Notes: generated by a model from the sequence alone, not told the origin. A stretch of 64,000 bases of DNA from Sphingomonas sp. SUN039 (GCF_024758725.1 NZ_CP096972.1:2896001-2960000), one strand, 5' to 3'; numbered from the stretch's first letter, positions 39,292 through 50,210 are shown. Program-made: numbers and translations.

Positions 39292-39738
39292 GTGCCTGAG
39301 TCGCCGCGCCCTGAAACCGAATATCTGATTCGCAACGCGGGGCTGCGCGTCACCCGGCAAAGGGTTGCCGTTCTGGCGACCGTCGATCTCAAGCCCCATG
39401 CGAGCGCCGCTGCGGTGCTGGAGGCGGTCTCGGTCGTCCTGCCGGGTGTGTCGCATCAGGCTGTCTATGACTGCCTTGCCGACCTGACCCGCGCCGGGCT
39501 GTTGCGGCGGATCGACGTCGTCGACGGCGGGGCCGCGCTCTACGAGACGCGGACGCGCGACAACCATCATCACATCGTGTGCCGTGCCTGCGGGCTGGTC
39601 GCCGATGTCGATTGCGCGGTCGGCTCGGCACCCTGCCTTGAGGCGTCGGACGCGCGCGGTTTCGTCATCGACGAGGCCGAAGTGATCTATCGCGGACTCT
39701 GCGCGCCCTGTGCGGCGGCGGCCGACCCGAATTCGTAA
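39292..39738 (+). CDS. Fur family regulator of katG (FurA/PerR-like)
   Basis: A 148-aa Fur-family repressor. Winged helix at about 14-75 (LIRNAGLRVTRQRVAVLATV, VSHQAVYDCLADL), then the metal region DNHHHIVCRACGLVADVDC with CxxC and a second CAPC at the C-terminus. GTG 39292 is chosen over ATG 39262 because it leaves the palindromic operator upstream and fits the family start. It lies 31 bp before katG, the same order as mycobacterial furA-katG, so it probably senses peroxide. Confidence 0.87.
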   Translation: MPESPRPETEYLIRNAGLRVTRQRVAVLATVDLKPHASAAAVLEAVSVVLPGVSHQAVYDCLADLTRAGLLRRIDVVDGGAALYETRTRDNHHHIVCRACGLVADVDCAVGSAPCLEASDARGFVIDEAEVIYRGLCAPCAAAADPNS

Positions 39739-39742
39739 GTGA

Positions 39743-42010
<2,268 letters not shown>

Positions 42011-42073
42011 TCCATGTGAGGCGCGGCGGCCCCGGCCGTCGCGCCAAGCGGACAACGAGGATATGAAGTCGCT

Positions 42074-42182
42074 CTTCGCCGAGCGCCAGCGAGGTGCTCC
42101 TTCGAGCGTCAGCGAGAATGCTTGCTTGCGGCAGGAAACCTCGCTGGCGCTCGGTCGGGCTTCTCGCTTACGCTCGAAGAAA
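42074..42182. repeat. Intergenic palindromic element between katG and clpS
   Basis: Contains a 35-bp sequence at 42074-42108 that recurs exactly, inverted, at 50253-50287. Within the element CCGAGCGCCAGCGAGG (42079-42094) has a perfect reverse complement at 42139-42154, so it can form a long stem. It lies between convergent genes, where it could also serve as a bidirectional terminator. Confidence 0.85.
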
Positions 42183-42206
42183 GGCCGAACCCGACGGCAT
42201 CACGCG

Positions 42207-42551
42207 CTACGCCTTCTCCAGCGTACATTGCAGCGGGTGCTGCTGGCTCCGCGCAAAGTCCATGACCTGCGTCACCTTGGTTTCGGCGACTTCGTAACTG
42301 AAAATGCCGCATACCCCGACGCCCTTCTGGTGGACGTGGAGCATCACGCGGGTCGCGTCCTCCAGGCTCATGCGGAAAAAGCGCTGCAGGCACAGCACGA
42401 CGAATTCCATCGGCGTGTAATCGTCGTTGAGCATCAGCACTTTATAGGGCTGCGGCTGCTTGGTGCGGGTACGCGTCCGCGTCGCAACGCCGACACCGGT
42501 GCCGCGTCCGTCGTCATTCGATCTGTCGTCTGAGGCCATCTGCGGAATCAT
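42207..42551 (-). CDS. clpS: ATP-dependent Clp protease adaptor ClpS
   Basis: A 114-aa N-end-rule adaptor for ClpAP. After a disordered N-terminus (about 1-35) comes the core: [24 protein letters not shown], and the H-x-x-G loop [21 protein letters not shown]. The N-end hydrophobic pocket residues are conserved. Start 42551 is one of three in-frame ATGs (42590, 42551, 42539). Confidence 0.93.
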   Translation of the reverse strand: MIPQMASDDRSNDDGRGTGVGVATRTRTRTKQPQPYKVLMLNDDYTPMEFVVLCLQRFFRMSLEDATRVMLHVHQKGVGVCGIFSYEVAETKVTQVMDFARSQQHPLQCTLEKA

Positions 42552-42602
42552 CTGTTCCGCAGAATATGGCAAAGCGGGGCCGTGCGACAAGGGTGGCGGG
42601 CA

Positions 42603-42640
42603 AAGAAAAGGCCGCGCCGGTCGCCCGGCACGGCCTTTCC
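42603..42640 (-). terminator. Rho-independent terminator after the phasin gene
   Basis: Arms AAAGGCCG/CGGCCTTT (42607-42614 and 42631-42638) with an inner GCCGG/CCGGC pairing, read on the minus strand just after the phasin stop and followed by TTCTTT. Confidence 0.75.
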
Positions 42641-42658
42641 TACGCTTACGCTACGAAG

Positions 42659-43492
42659 TTAGGCAGCGACGGTCGTCTTCACCTTCTCGGCAGCGACCGC
42701 AACGCGGTTCGAGATCGGCTGGGCGATCTCGCCGAGCAGCTTCAGATAGTTCTCGGTGAACTTCGAACCTTCGGCAACCAGCGCGTCCAGCGTCTGCTTG
42801 GCGACATCGCCCTGCAGCTGGAAGAATTCGGTCGGCGACTTGACGGCGGCGAACTGCTTCGCGGTCGCATTGGCCTTCTCGACCGACGTACGGCCGTACT
42901 CGGCCGAATACTTCGCGATGTCCTCGGCGCCCTTGGCGGCGACGCGGCCCGAAGCGACCAGCGCCTCGACATTGCCCTTCGAGAATTCGACGAGCTCTTC
43001 GATTGCCTTGGTGCCCTTCGACATGGCGTCCTTGGCACGGGCGTTCACATCGCCGAACATGGCGGTGGCGCGGTTCTGCATGTCTTCGGCAACGCTCTTT
43101 ACGGTATCGGTCATGGTAGGTCCTTTCACGGGAGCCGCAGCCTCGACTGGCGCAGCGGCAGGGGTTTCGATTTTGGGTTCGGTAACGACGGTCTCGACCT
43201 TGACGGCTTCGACCTTGGGCAATTCGACTGCGGGGGTTTCGGCTTTGACGGCCTCGACCTTCGCGGTCTCGGCAATTTTCGCCGGCTCGACCTTGCGGAC
43301 GACGACCGGTGCGGCTTCGACCGGCTTGGGTGCCACGACAGCGGCAACCACCGGCTTCGCCGCAACGGGCTTGGCCGGAACCGGGGCATTTTTCGCGACG
43401 GCGGGGGCAGCAGCCACCGGCTTCGCAGCTGCGGTAACAACGGGCTTCAAGGCCTTGGTCACCGGCTTTTTCGACGTCGGAACTTTGGCCAA
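42659..43492 (-). CDS. phaP: Phasin with Ala/Pro/Lys-rich N-terminal extension
   Basis: A 277-aa PHA-granule-associated protein. Residues 1-125 are a low-complexity Ala/Pro/Val/Lys region like histone H1-type PHA proteins; from about residue 126 (MTDTVKSVAEDMQNRATAMF) comes a helical phasin domain that covers PHA granules. TTG start at 43492, with a perfect AGGAGG 5 bases upstream. It is downstream of phaC on the same strand, with a PhaR-type palindrome between. Confidence 0.85.
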   Translation of the reverse strand: MAKVPTSKKPVTKALKPVVTAAAKPVAAAPAVAKNAPVPAKPVAAKPVVAAVVAPKPVEAAPVVVRKVEPAKIAETAKVEAVKAETPAVELPKVEAVKVETVVTEPKIETPAAAPVEAAAPVKGPTMTDTVKSVAEDMQNRATAMFGDVNARAKDAMSKGTKAIEELVEFSKGNVEALVASGRVAAKGAEDIAKYSAEYGRTSVEKANATAKQFAAVKSPTEFFQLQGDVAKQTLDALVAEGSKFTENYLKLLGEIAQPISNRVAVAAEKVKTTVAA

Positions 43493-43507
43493 AACGGCCT
43501 CCTGAAC

Positions 43508-43575
43508 TTATGTTGCAGTGCACAATATACCGCAACGAATCAGGATTGCAAGGGTTTTGTTGCACTGCAACATAA
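43508..43575 (-). promoter_or_regulatory. PhaR-like operator: 15-bp inverted repeat in the phaP promoter
   Basis: TTATGTTGCAGTGCA (43508-43522) has an exact inverted copy, TGCACTGCAACATAA (43561-43575), 38 bp away. Both contain TGCA/TTGCA words of the kind bound by the PHA repressor PhaR (CTGC-N3-4-GCAG-like). It is upstream of phaP. The PhaR gene is not seen in the window. Confidence 0.6.
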
Positions 43576-43628
43576 ACGTTACGCCGCGCGCCCGCCCCCG
43601 CTCATCGATATGGGCGAACTTGATGAAT

Positions 43629-45227
43629 TTAGCGCGCCTTGACGTAGCGTCCCGGCGCATCCTCGATGGCGGCGAGTTTGCCTTCGCCCGGTATCCGTGC
43701 GCCTTCCGCAGCCACTTCGCTTGCGCCGAAATCGCGGATCCAGGCGATCCAGTCGGGCCACCAGCTTCCTTTGACCTCGGTCGCACCGGCCACGAAATCG
43801 TCGAGTCCCGTCATCGGCCCGTCGATCCAGTGCTGGTACTTCTGCGCCGATGGCGGATTGACGACGCCGGCGATGTGCCCCGACCCGGCCAGCACGAAGC
43901 GCAACGGCCCGCGCAGGTGTTCGGTCAGCTTCCACACGCTTGCCAGCGGCGCGATATGGTCCTCGCGGCCGGACTGGATATAGGCCGGCGTCTCGATCTT
44001 CGTCAGGTCGATGCCTTCGCCCAGCGCCGATATCGCCCCGGGAACGACCAGCCGGTTGTCGCGATACAGGTCGGTCAGATAGGCCTTGTGCCATTTCGCG
44101 GGCAGGTTGGTCGTATCGCCGTTCCAGTGGAGCAGATCGAACGACGGATAGTCCTTGCCCAGCAGGTAGTTCTTGATGACCGTGTCCCAGATCAAATCCT
44201 TGCCGCGCAGCAGGTTGAAGGTCAGCGCCAGATAGCGACCGTCGAGAAATCCGCCCGACGACAGCTGCTCGATCATGGCGATATTGGCGTCATCGACGAA
44301 ATTGAGGAGTTCGCCCGCCTCGCTGAAATCGACCTGAGCGGTAAAGAAGGTCGCGGACTTGACCTTCTTCGCTTTCCCCTTGGCCGCCAGCACCGCCAGC
44401 GTCGCGGCCAGCGTCGTCCCCGCCACGCAATAGCCGATGGTGTGGACCGACTTCACGTCGAGCAGGTCGCGGATCGTGTCGATGGCGTCGATCTGTGCGG
44501 CAATATAGTCGTCCCAGGTCACCTCGGCCATCGACGCATCGGCCGATTTCCAGCTGACCATGAACACCGTCAGTCCTTCGGCGACCGCCCAGCGGATGAA
44601 GCTTTTCTCGGGCGCGAGGTCGAGAATGTAGAAGCGGTTGATCCACGGCGGAAAGATCACCAGCGGCGTTTTCGCCACCGTCGGCGTCGTCGGCGCATAT
44701 TGGATCAGCTGGTAGATCGGCGTTTCGTGGACGACCTTGCCCGGTGTCGTCGCGATATTGACGCCGACTTCGAAGGCGGTCGGCGACGTGTGCGTCAACT
44801 GGCCGCGCTGCATGTCGGTCATCAGATGCTGGAACCCGGCGGCCAGACTCGCGCCGTTGGTCTCCAGCGCCCGGTCGAGCGCGACCGGATTGGTGAAGGG
44901 CGAATTGGCCGGCGACATCGCCTCGACCAGCGTCCGCATCGCAAACGTCATCCGCGCTTTCTGGTCGGGATCGCCGGGGACATTGTCGATCGTCGCCATC
45001 ATCGTTTCGGCCATGATCGCATAGCCCTGCCGCATCAGGTCGAAGACGGGATGGTCCCATTCGGGCGCGGAGAATCTCTTGTCACGCGGATCGACCTTGT
45101 CACGGTTTGCCTCGGCAACTGGCTTGAGGATTGCGCCCCAGCCGTCGAGGATGGCGCGGACGCCGGACTTCAGATCGGGGGCAGATGCCCCGGTTGTTTC
45201 GGCAATCGGTGCCGGATTATCGGCCAT
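43629..45227 (-). CDS. phaC: Class I polyhydroxyalkanoate synthase
   Basis: A 532-aa enzyme that polymerises (R)-3-hydroxyacyl-CoA. The catalytic Cys is C267 in the lipase-like box HTIGYCVAGTTL; Asp lies in SGREDHIAPLAS and His in AGSGHIAGVVNPP. The N-terminal domain is normal in size for class I. The start MADNPAPIAETTG has GGAG 8 bases upstream. phaP follows on the same strand; a thiolase is at 55-56 kb. Confidence 0.96.
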   Translation of the reverse strand: MADNPAPIAETTGASAPDLKSGVRAILDGWGAILKPVAEANRDKVDPRDKRFSAPEWDHPVFDLMRQGYAIMAETMMATIDNVPGDPDQKARMTFAMRTLVEAMSPANSPFTNPVALDRALETNGASLAAGFQHLMTDMQRGQLTHTSPTAFEVGVNIATTPGKVVHETPIYQLIQYAPTTPTVAKTPLVIFPPWINRFYILDLAPEKSFIRWAVAEGLTVFMVSWKSADASMAEVTWDDYIAAQIDAIDTIRDLLDVKSVHTIGYCVAGTTLAATLAVLAAKGKAKKVKSATFFTAQVDFSEAGELLNFVDDANIAMIEQLSSGGFLDGRYLALTFNLLRGKDLIWDTVIKNYLLGKDYPSFDLLHWNGDTTNLPAKWHKAYLTDLYRDNRLVVPGAISALGEGIDLTKIETPAYIQSGREDHIAPLASVWKLTEHLRGPLRFVLAGSGHIAGVVNPPSAQKYQHWIDGPMTGLDDFVAGATEVKGSWWPDWIAWIRDFGASEVAAEGARIPGEGKLAAIEDAPGRYVKAR

Positions 45228-45311
45228 CGGCGACTCCTCGTCCTTGGCGTTCCATACGGGATTCACGTTCGCGCGTGAATGGCGTAAGGAGCATCGTCGA
45301 AAGGGAGAATA

Positions 45312-46517
45312 ATGTCCGACGAATTCTACCGCATGAAGCGCCTGCCGCCCTATGTCATCGCCGAAGTCAACGCGATGCGGGCAGCGGCACGTGCGGGCGG
45401 CGAGGACATTATCGACTTGGGCATGGGCAATCCCGACCTGCCGCCTGCGCCGCATGTTATCGCCAAACTGGTCGAGGTCGCGCAGAAACCCGACGCGCAC
45501 GGCTATTCGGCATCGCGCGGCATTCCGGGGCTCCGCAAGGCGCAGGCGAATTACTACGCGCGGCGATTCGGGGTCGATCTCGATCCCGAGAGCGAAGTCG
45601 TGGTGACGATGGGGTCGAAGGAAGGGCTCGCCAGTCTCGCCACCGCGATCACCGCGCCCGGCGATGTCGTGCTCGCGCCGAACCCCAGCTATCCGATCCA
45701 CACTTTCGGCTTCATCATTGCCGGGGCCACCATCCGCAGCGTGCCGACCACCCCTGACGAACGCTATTGGGAGGCGCTCGACCGCGCGATGAAATTCACG
45801 GTGCCGCGCCCGTCGGTGCTCGTGGTCAACTATCCGTCGAACCCCACGGCGGAGACGGTCGGCATCGATTTCTACGAGCGCCTCGTCGCCTGGGCACGCG
45901 AGAACAAGGTGTGGGTGCTGTCCGACCTCGCCTATTCCGAGCTCTATTACGACGGCTGCCCCACCACCTCGATCCTGCAAGTGAAGGGTGCAAAGGACGT
46001 TGCGGTCGAGTTTACCAGCCTGTCGAAAACCTATTCGATGGCGGGTTGGCGCATCGGCTTCGCGGTCGGCAACAGGAAGCTGATCGCGGCGATGACGCGT
46101 GTGAAATCCTATCTTGATTACGGCGCGTTCACGCCGATTCAGGCCGCCGCCTGCGCCGCGCTCAACGGCCCGCAGGACATCGTCGAGACGAACCGCGAGC
46201 TGTATCACAAACGCCGCGACGTGCTGGTCGAAAGCTTCGCGCGCTCGGGCTGGGACATCCCGCCGCCGCGCGCGAGCATGTTCGCCTGGGCGCCGCTGCC
46301 GCCTGCGGTCGCGCATCTCGGCAGTCTGGAATTCTCGAAGCAGTTGCTGACGCATGCCGGAGTCGCGGTCGCGCCCGGTGTCGGTTACGGCGAGGACGGC
46401 GAGGGCTTCGTCCGCATTGCGCTCGTGGAAAACGAACAACGCATCCGCCAGGCGGCGCGCAATGTACGGAAATATCTGGCGAGCATGGGCGTGAATACCG
46501 GCGCGCGGACGGCGTAG
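45312..46517 (+). CDS. PLP aminotransferase, class I/II (AlaC/LL-DAP aminotransferase-like)
   Basis: A 401-aa fold-type I aminotransferase. PLP lysine K239 in FTSLSKTYSMAGWRIGF; PSNPTA is the phosphate/Asn motif. Closest in form to alanine/valine aminotransferases of the AlaC group. It probably moves amino groups between amino and keto acids. Divergent from phaC with 84 bp between. Confidence 0.87.
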   Translation: MSDEFYRMKRLPPYVIAEVNAMRAAARAGGEDIIDLGMGNPDLPPAPHVIAKLVEVAQKPDAHGYSASRGIPGLRKAQANYYARRFGVDLDPESEVVVTMGSKEGLASLATAITAPGDVVLAPNPSYPIHTFGFIIAGATIRSVPTTPDERYWEALDRAMKFTVPRPSVLVVNYPSNPTAETVGIDFYERLVAWARENKVWVLSDLAYSELYYDGCPTTSILQVKGAKDVAVEFTSLSKTYSMAGWRIGFAVGNRKLIAAMTRVKSYLDYGAFTPIQAAACAALNGPQDIVETNRELYHKRRDVLVESFARSGWDIPPPRASMFAWAPLPPAVAHLGSLEFSKQLLTHAGVAVAPGVGYGEDGEGFVRIALVENEQRIRQAARNVRKYLASMGVNTGARTA

Positions 46518-46548
46518 GTTTGCGGTTGATTCCGACTTGGCGTATTAA

Positions 46549-46788
46549 ATGCCTATGGAAATCCCCGGCTATCCTCGATTGAGCGCAGACCCTGCCGTAT
46601 GCGGGGGAAAGCCGTGCATCAAGGACACCCGTATGCGCGTCGTCGATATCCTTGGCGCGTTGGCCGCCGGGGATAGCGCCGACGAGATCGTGGCTGATTT
46701 TCCCTATGTCGCGCACGAAGATATCAAGGCCTGTTTGGCTTATGGCGCGGAATTGAGCAGCCACCCGTTCGCAATTGCAGCCGAATGA
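46549..46788 (+). CDS. DUF433 antitoxin
   Basis: A 79-aa DUF433 protein, a winged-helix-like fold used as antitoxin to PIN-like toxins. Family features are LSADPAVCGGKPCIKDTRM and VDILGALAAGDSADEIVADFPYVAHEDIKACLAYG. An ATG two codons in (46555) is an alternative start. Paired with the next gene. Confidence 0.82.
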   Translation: MPMEIPGYPRLSADPAVCGGKPCIKDTRMRVVDILGALAAGDSADEIVADFPYVAHEDIKACLAYGAELSSHPFAIAAE

Positions 46789-46807
46789 GATTGGCCGGAC
46801 TGAGCGT

Positions 46808-47131
46808 TTGAACTTCATCGTCGACGAACAACTTCCGCCGGCACTTGCCCGCTGGATTGGTGAGCAAGCCGATTGCACGGCATCGCATGTGTTCGACCAC
46901 GGATTGAGGTCGAAGCCGGACGACTTCATCTGCGAAATGGTGCGGGCAACGGAAGCCGTATTGGTCACAAAGGACGACGATTTTGTCGTATTATATGGTG
47001 CCTCGGTCGAACGCGTCGTCTGGGTCCGATGCGGCAACCTCGCAAATGCCAAACTGCTCGCCTTGTTCGAATTGAATTGGACGCGGGTCGTGAGCGAGCT
47101 TGAAGCGAGAAATCTCGTGGAGCTTCGCTGA
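46808..47131 (+). CDS. DUF5615 PIN-like toxin
   Basis: A 107-aa PIN-like RNase candidate (Mut7-C/DUF5615). TTG 46808 gives the family N-terminus MNFIVDEQLPPALARWI; an earlier TTG (46775) overlaps the DUF433 stop. Acidic residues of the PIN core appear in IVDEQL, KPDDFIC and VTKDDDFV. It forms a toxin-antitoxin pair with the DUF433 gene and its stop overlaps the thioesterase start by 1 base. Confidence 0.8.
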   Translation: MNFIVDEQLPPALARWIGEQADCTASHVFDHGLRSKPDDFICEMVRATEAVLVTKDDDFVVLYGASVERVVWVRCGNLANAKLLALFELNWTRVVSELEARNLVELR

Positions 47132-47565
47132 TGGCACGCGCCGATTTCGCCCACCATTGCCGGTTCCGCGTCCGTTGGGGCGAAGTCGATCCGCAGGCGG
47201 TCGTCTTCAACGCGCGCTACCTCGACTATGCCGATGTCGCGGTCACCGAATATTGGCGGGCGATCCGTGCGGCCGGCTTGTGGAACGACGCGCCGGTCGA
47301 ATGCCATGTCGCCAAGGCCGAGGTGAATTTCCGCAAGCCGATCCTCGCCGATGAGGAAATTGATGTGATGGCGCGCACCCCGCGCTTAGGCACGACCAGC
47401 ATGACGACCCTCGTCGAAATCCATGGCGCGGGAACGGGCGACGATCTGCGCGCCAGCATCGAACTCGTTGCCGTCCATATCGACCTGTCCGACCACCGCC
47501 CGCGCCCTCTGCCCGACAGCGTCCGCACCGCGCTGGCGGCCTTCGATGCGAGGGCCGGCGCATGA
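47131..47565 (+). CDS. Acyl-CoA thioesterase, YbgC/4HBT family
   Basis: A 144-aa hotdog-fold protein with the YbgC-type active-site motif RVRWGEVDPQAVVFNARYLDYADVA. The usual Asp is present. It cleaves short acyl-CoA or 4-hydroxybenzoyl-type thioesters in family members. Overlaps DUF2721 by 4 bp. Confidence 0.88.
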   Translation: MARADFAHHCRFRVRWGEVDPQAVVFNARYLDYADVAVTEYWRAIRAAGLWNDAPVECHVAKAEVNFRKPILADEEIDVMARTPRLGTTSMTTLVEIHGAGTGDDLRASIELVAVHIDLSDHRPRPLPDSVRTALAAFDARAGA

Positions 47566-48113
47566 ACGACCTGCTTAACGGGTCCGATATGGCGCGTACG
47601 ATCCAGCTCGCGATTGCGCCGGTTTTCCTGCTCGCGGGGATCGGGGCGTTCCTGAATGTGATTGCCGGACGGCTCGCCCGCGTCGTCGACCGGTCGCGGG
47701 ATATCGAGGCGCTGCACGGCGCGGCGCGCGGCGCGGAACGGGTCCGCCTCGTCGAAGAACTGCGCGTCATCGAAAAGCGTATGAACCTCGCCAGCCGGGC
47801 GATCTATCTCGGGACGGCCAGCGGTCTCGCGGTCTGCCTGCTGGTCATCACCTTGTTCGTCGGCGAGCTGATCGATTTCAATCTGGGCGATGCGATTGCG
47901 GTATTGTTTGTCGTCGCCATCGCGCTGCTGGCGAGCGCGATGGTGTTGTTCCTGCGCGAGACGCGGATCGCCGTCGCGGTGCTGCACGTCCGCGAGGAAT
48001 TGCTCGAGCTGGAAGGGGAGATCGCCGCCGATCAGCGGCGCGGCGGATCGAGCGTCGCCGATACTGTCCGCGCGAAAGTCGGTTTGGGGAAAGGTCCGCG
48101 CACCCGCTCATAG
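47562..48113 (+). CDS. DUF2721 membrane protein
   Basis: A 183-aa membrane protein of DUF2721: the N-terminal IQLAIAPVFLLAGIGAFLNV, the RLARVVDRSRDIE loop, and two further hydrophobic segments (about 86-105, 112-130). A charged C-terminal tail follows. Function unknown. Its last 82 bp overlap the end of the convergent amidase gene. Confidence 0.82.
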   Translation: MNDLLNGSDMARTIQLAIAPVFLLAGIGAFLNVIAGRLARVVDRSRDIEALHGAARGAERVRLVEELRVIEKRMNLASRAIYLGTASGLAVCLLVITLFVGELIDFNLGDAIAVLFVVAIALLASAMVLFLRETRIAVAVLHVREELLELEGEIAADQRRGGSSVADTVRAKVGLGKGPRTRS

Positions 48114-49540
48114 GCATCGCCCGCGTTGAGCAGCGCGCCCTCGCTCCACGCCGGACCCATGAACGACAGCCCGACCGGCAGGCCCATCACCTGTCCCATC
48201 GGCACGGTCAGATGCGGATAGCCCGACATGGCGGGGAGCGAGGAGGCACTCGGTCCTTCGGCTTGATCGCCCTGCACGGGGTCGATCATCCAGGCGGGGC
48301 CCTGCGTCGGTGCGACGAGCAGCGCGACCTTGTTATCGGCCATCAGCCGGTCGAGCACGCCCCGCGCGCCGTCGCGCGACAGTTTCAGCGCGGCGAGATA
48401 GTCGGGATCGCTCAATCCCTTGGTCGCCTGTGCCTTGATGAAGGTTTCCTGTCCGAAGAACGGCATCTCTTTCGCGGCATGGTCGCGGTTGAAAGCAATC
48501 AACTCGGCGAGCGTCCGCGTTTTCACCGTCGTCGGCGTCGTCGCGAGGTAGGCGTCGAGATCGACCTTAAGCTCGGTGTAAAGGACCAGCCCTTCGGCCT
48601 TCCCCAGCCCCGGTGGCACATCGACCCTGGCGATATCGACCAGCACCGCGCCCGCACCCGCGAGCTTCGCCAGCGCGGCTTCGAACACCGCCTTCACCGC
48701 CGGATTGTCGCCGACCTGACCGCGCAGGACGCCGATCCGCACGCCCGCAACACTGCCGGTCAGCGCGGCGGCATAGTCGGCCTTGCGCGTGTCGGCCTGT
48801 GCGGTCGCCGTATCGGCGGCGTCGCTGCCCGCCATCGCCGTCAGCATCAGCGCGGCGTCGCGCACGCTCCGTGTCATCGGTCCCGGCGTATCCTGCGAAT
48901 GGCTGATCGGCACGACATGCGTGCGCGACACGAGGCCGACGGTCGGCTTCAGCCCGACAATGCCGTTGATCGACGCCGGACAAACGATCGACCCGTCGGT
49001 CTCGGTGCCGACCGCGCCCCATGCCAGGCCCGCCGCAATCGCCGCTCCGCTGCCGCTCGACGAGCCACATGCCGTCCGGTCGAGCGCGTAAGGATTGCGG
49101 ACGATGCCGCCGATCGCGCTCCACCCGCTCATCGACCGGCTAGATCGGATGTTGGCCCATTCGGACAGGTTGGTCTTGCCGAGGATCAGCGCCCCGCCGC
49201 GCCGCAGTCGCGCGACCAGCGGCGCGTCGCGGTTGGCGAAATTGGCAGCAAGCGCCATCGACCCCGCCGTGGTCGCCATGCGGTCCTTCGTTTCGATATT
49301 GTCCTTGATCAGAATTGCCTTGCCATGGAGCGGCCCGCGCGTGGCCTCCCGGTCCAGTGCCCGTGCCTGCGCCCGCCAGTCGGGGTTGACCGCGATGACG
49401 CTAATGAGGCGTGGTCCTGCCCTGTCGATCGTGGCGATGTGCGCGACATAGGCGGCGGCCTCGCGCTCGGCTGTGGGCGGGCCTGCCAGCGCCGTCCCCG
49501 AAAGCGTCAGCGCCATAGCGGCCAGCAAAACTCGCTGCAT
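48032..49540 (-). CDS. Exported amidase (amidase signature family)
   Basis: A 502-aa amidase with signal peptide (MQRVLLAAMALTLSGTALAG). Catalytic triad: K79 in ILIKDNIETKD, the cis-serine in ACGSSSGSG (160-164), nucleophile S184 in GTETDGSIVCPAS. Substrate unknown; similar proteins act on aliphatic or aromatic amides. The start at 49540 has AGGGGA upstream; an upstream part of the frame is not coding. Confidence 0.9.
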   Translation of the reverse strand: MQRVLLAAMALTLSGTALAGPPTAEREAAAYVAHIATIDRAGPRLISVIAVNPDWRAQARALDREATRGPLHGKAILIKDNIETKDRMATTAGSMALAANFANRDAPLVARLRRGGALILGKTNLSEWANIRSSRSMSGWSAIGGIVRNPYALDRTACGSSSGSGAAIAAGLAWGAVGTETDGSIVCPASINGIVGLKPTVGLVSRTHVVPISHSQDTPGPMTRSVRDAALMLTAMAGSDAADTATAQADTRKADYAAALTGSVAGVRIGVLRGQVGDNPAVKAVFEAALAKLAGAGAVLVDIARVDVPPGLGKAEGLVLYTELKVDLDAYLATTPTTVKTRTLAELIAFNRDHAAKEMPFFGQETFIKAQATKGLSDPDYLAALKLSRDGARGVLDRLMADNKVALLVAPTQGPAWMIDPVQGDQAEGPSASSLPAMSGYPHLTVPMGQVMGLPVGLSFMGPAWSEGALLNAGDAYERVRGPFPKPTFARTVSATLDPPRR

Positions 49541-49601
49541 TTTCAGTCCCCTTTGCGCCCAAGTCTGGCCGGTTCCAGTGACAGGGTCTAGGGGGCGCGA
49601 C

Positions 49602-49865
49602 ATGACAGTATTTACCCCCTTGATCGAAGCCGTCGGCTGGGCCGGAGCGCTGCTCATCCTTGCCGCCTATATCCTGCTCTCGACCGGCAAGCTGGACGGC
49701 AGGTCGCGCGCCTATCAGTGGATGAACGTCGCGGGTGCCGCCGGGTTCGTCGTCAACAGCGGCTGGAACGGCGCGCTGCCTTCCGCTGTCCTCAATATCG
49801 TCTGGATGGGGATCGGATTCCTGACATTATGGCAGATACGCAAATCGACCCGCCCGACCGGCTGA
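49602..49865 (+). CDS. Small membrane protein, CBU_0592-like
   Basis: An 87-aa protein with three hydrophobic segments (about 8-25, 42-52, 63-80): LIEAVGWAGALLILAAYILLS, WMNVAGAAGFVVNS, AVLNIVWMGIGFLTLW. The pattern fits the CBU_0592-type membrane domain. Function unknown. Its 3' end overlaps the next gene by 37 bp. Confidence 0.7.
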   Translation: MTVFTPLIEAVGWAGALLILAAYILLSTGKLDGRSRAYQWMNVAGAAGFVVNSGWNGALPSAVLNIVWMGIGFLTLWQIRKSTRPTG

Positions 49866-50197
49866 TCTTCATTTACAACGCCGATGGCGGCATCGCGCAG
49901 GCTATCATGGATTCGGTGCACAAGACGCTGTCGCCGTCGACCTATCCGTGCAGCCTGTGCGCGATCACCTATGGTGCTTTCACGATGGACCCGCGCTGGC
50001 GGGCGTGGCTGAAGGCGCTGCCGGTGCCGAGCATGTTCTATCACAAGGACGATTCGCCCTATCGCGACCTCGCGTTACCCGTGGTGCTCGTCGAGCGCAG
50101 TGGGCAGGTTGAAACATTGGTGTCGGCGGAACGGCTGGACCTGCTGTCAACCGTCGATGCCCTTATCGCCGAGATCGAAGCCCGGTTGCAGAAGTGA
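49829..50197 (+). CDS. Conserved hypothetical protein with CxxC motif
   Basis: A 122-aa soluble protein. It starts MADTQIDPPDRLIFIYNADGG and has TYPCSLCAITYGAF, a CxxC that could be redox-active or metal-binding, then KALPVPSMFYHKDDSP. I do not recognise a named family, though similar proteins (FVYNA...SPSTYxCxLC) are widespread. Coupled to the upstream membrane-protein gene. Confidence 0.7.
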   Translation: MADTQIDPPDRLIFIYNADGGIAQAIMDSVHKTLSPSTYPCSLCAITYGAFTMDPRWRAWLKALPVPSMFYHKDDSPYRDLALPVVLVERSGQVETLVSAERLDLLSTVDALIAEIEARLQK

Positions 50198-50210
50198 TGC
50201 CCCTCGCCGA

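Noticed and set aside
45228-46439. Extension of the phaC frame upstream to 46439
   Set aside because: It runs antisense to the aminotransferase gene; the phaC start at 45227 has a good ribosome-binding site.
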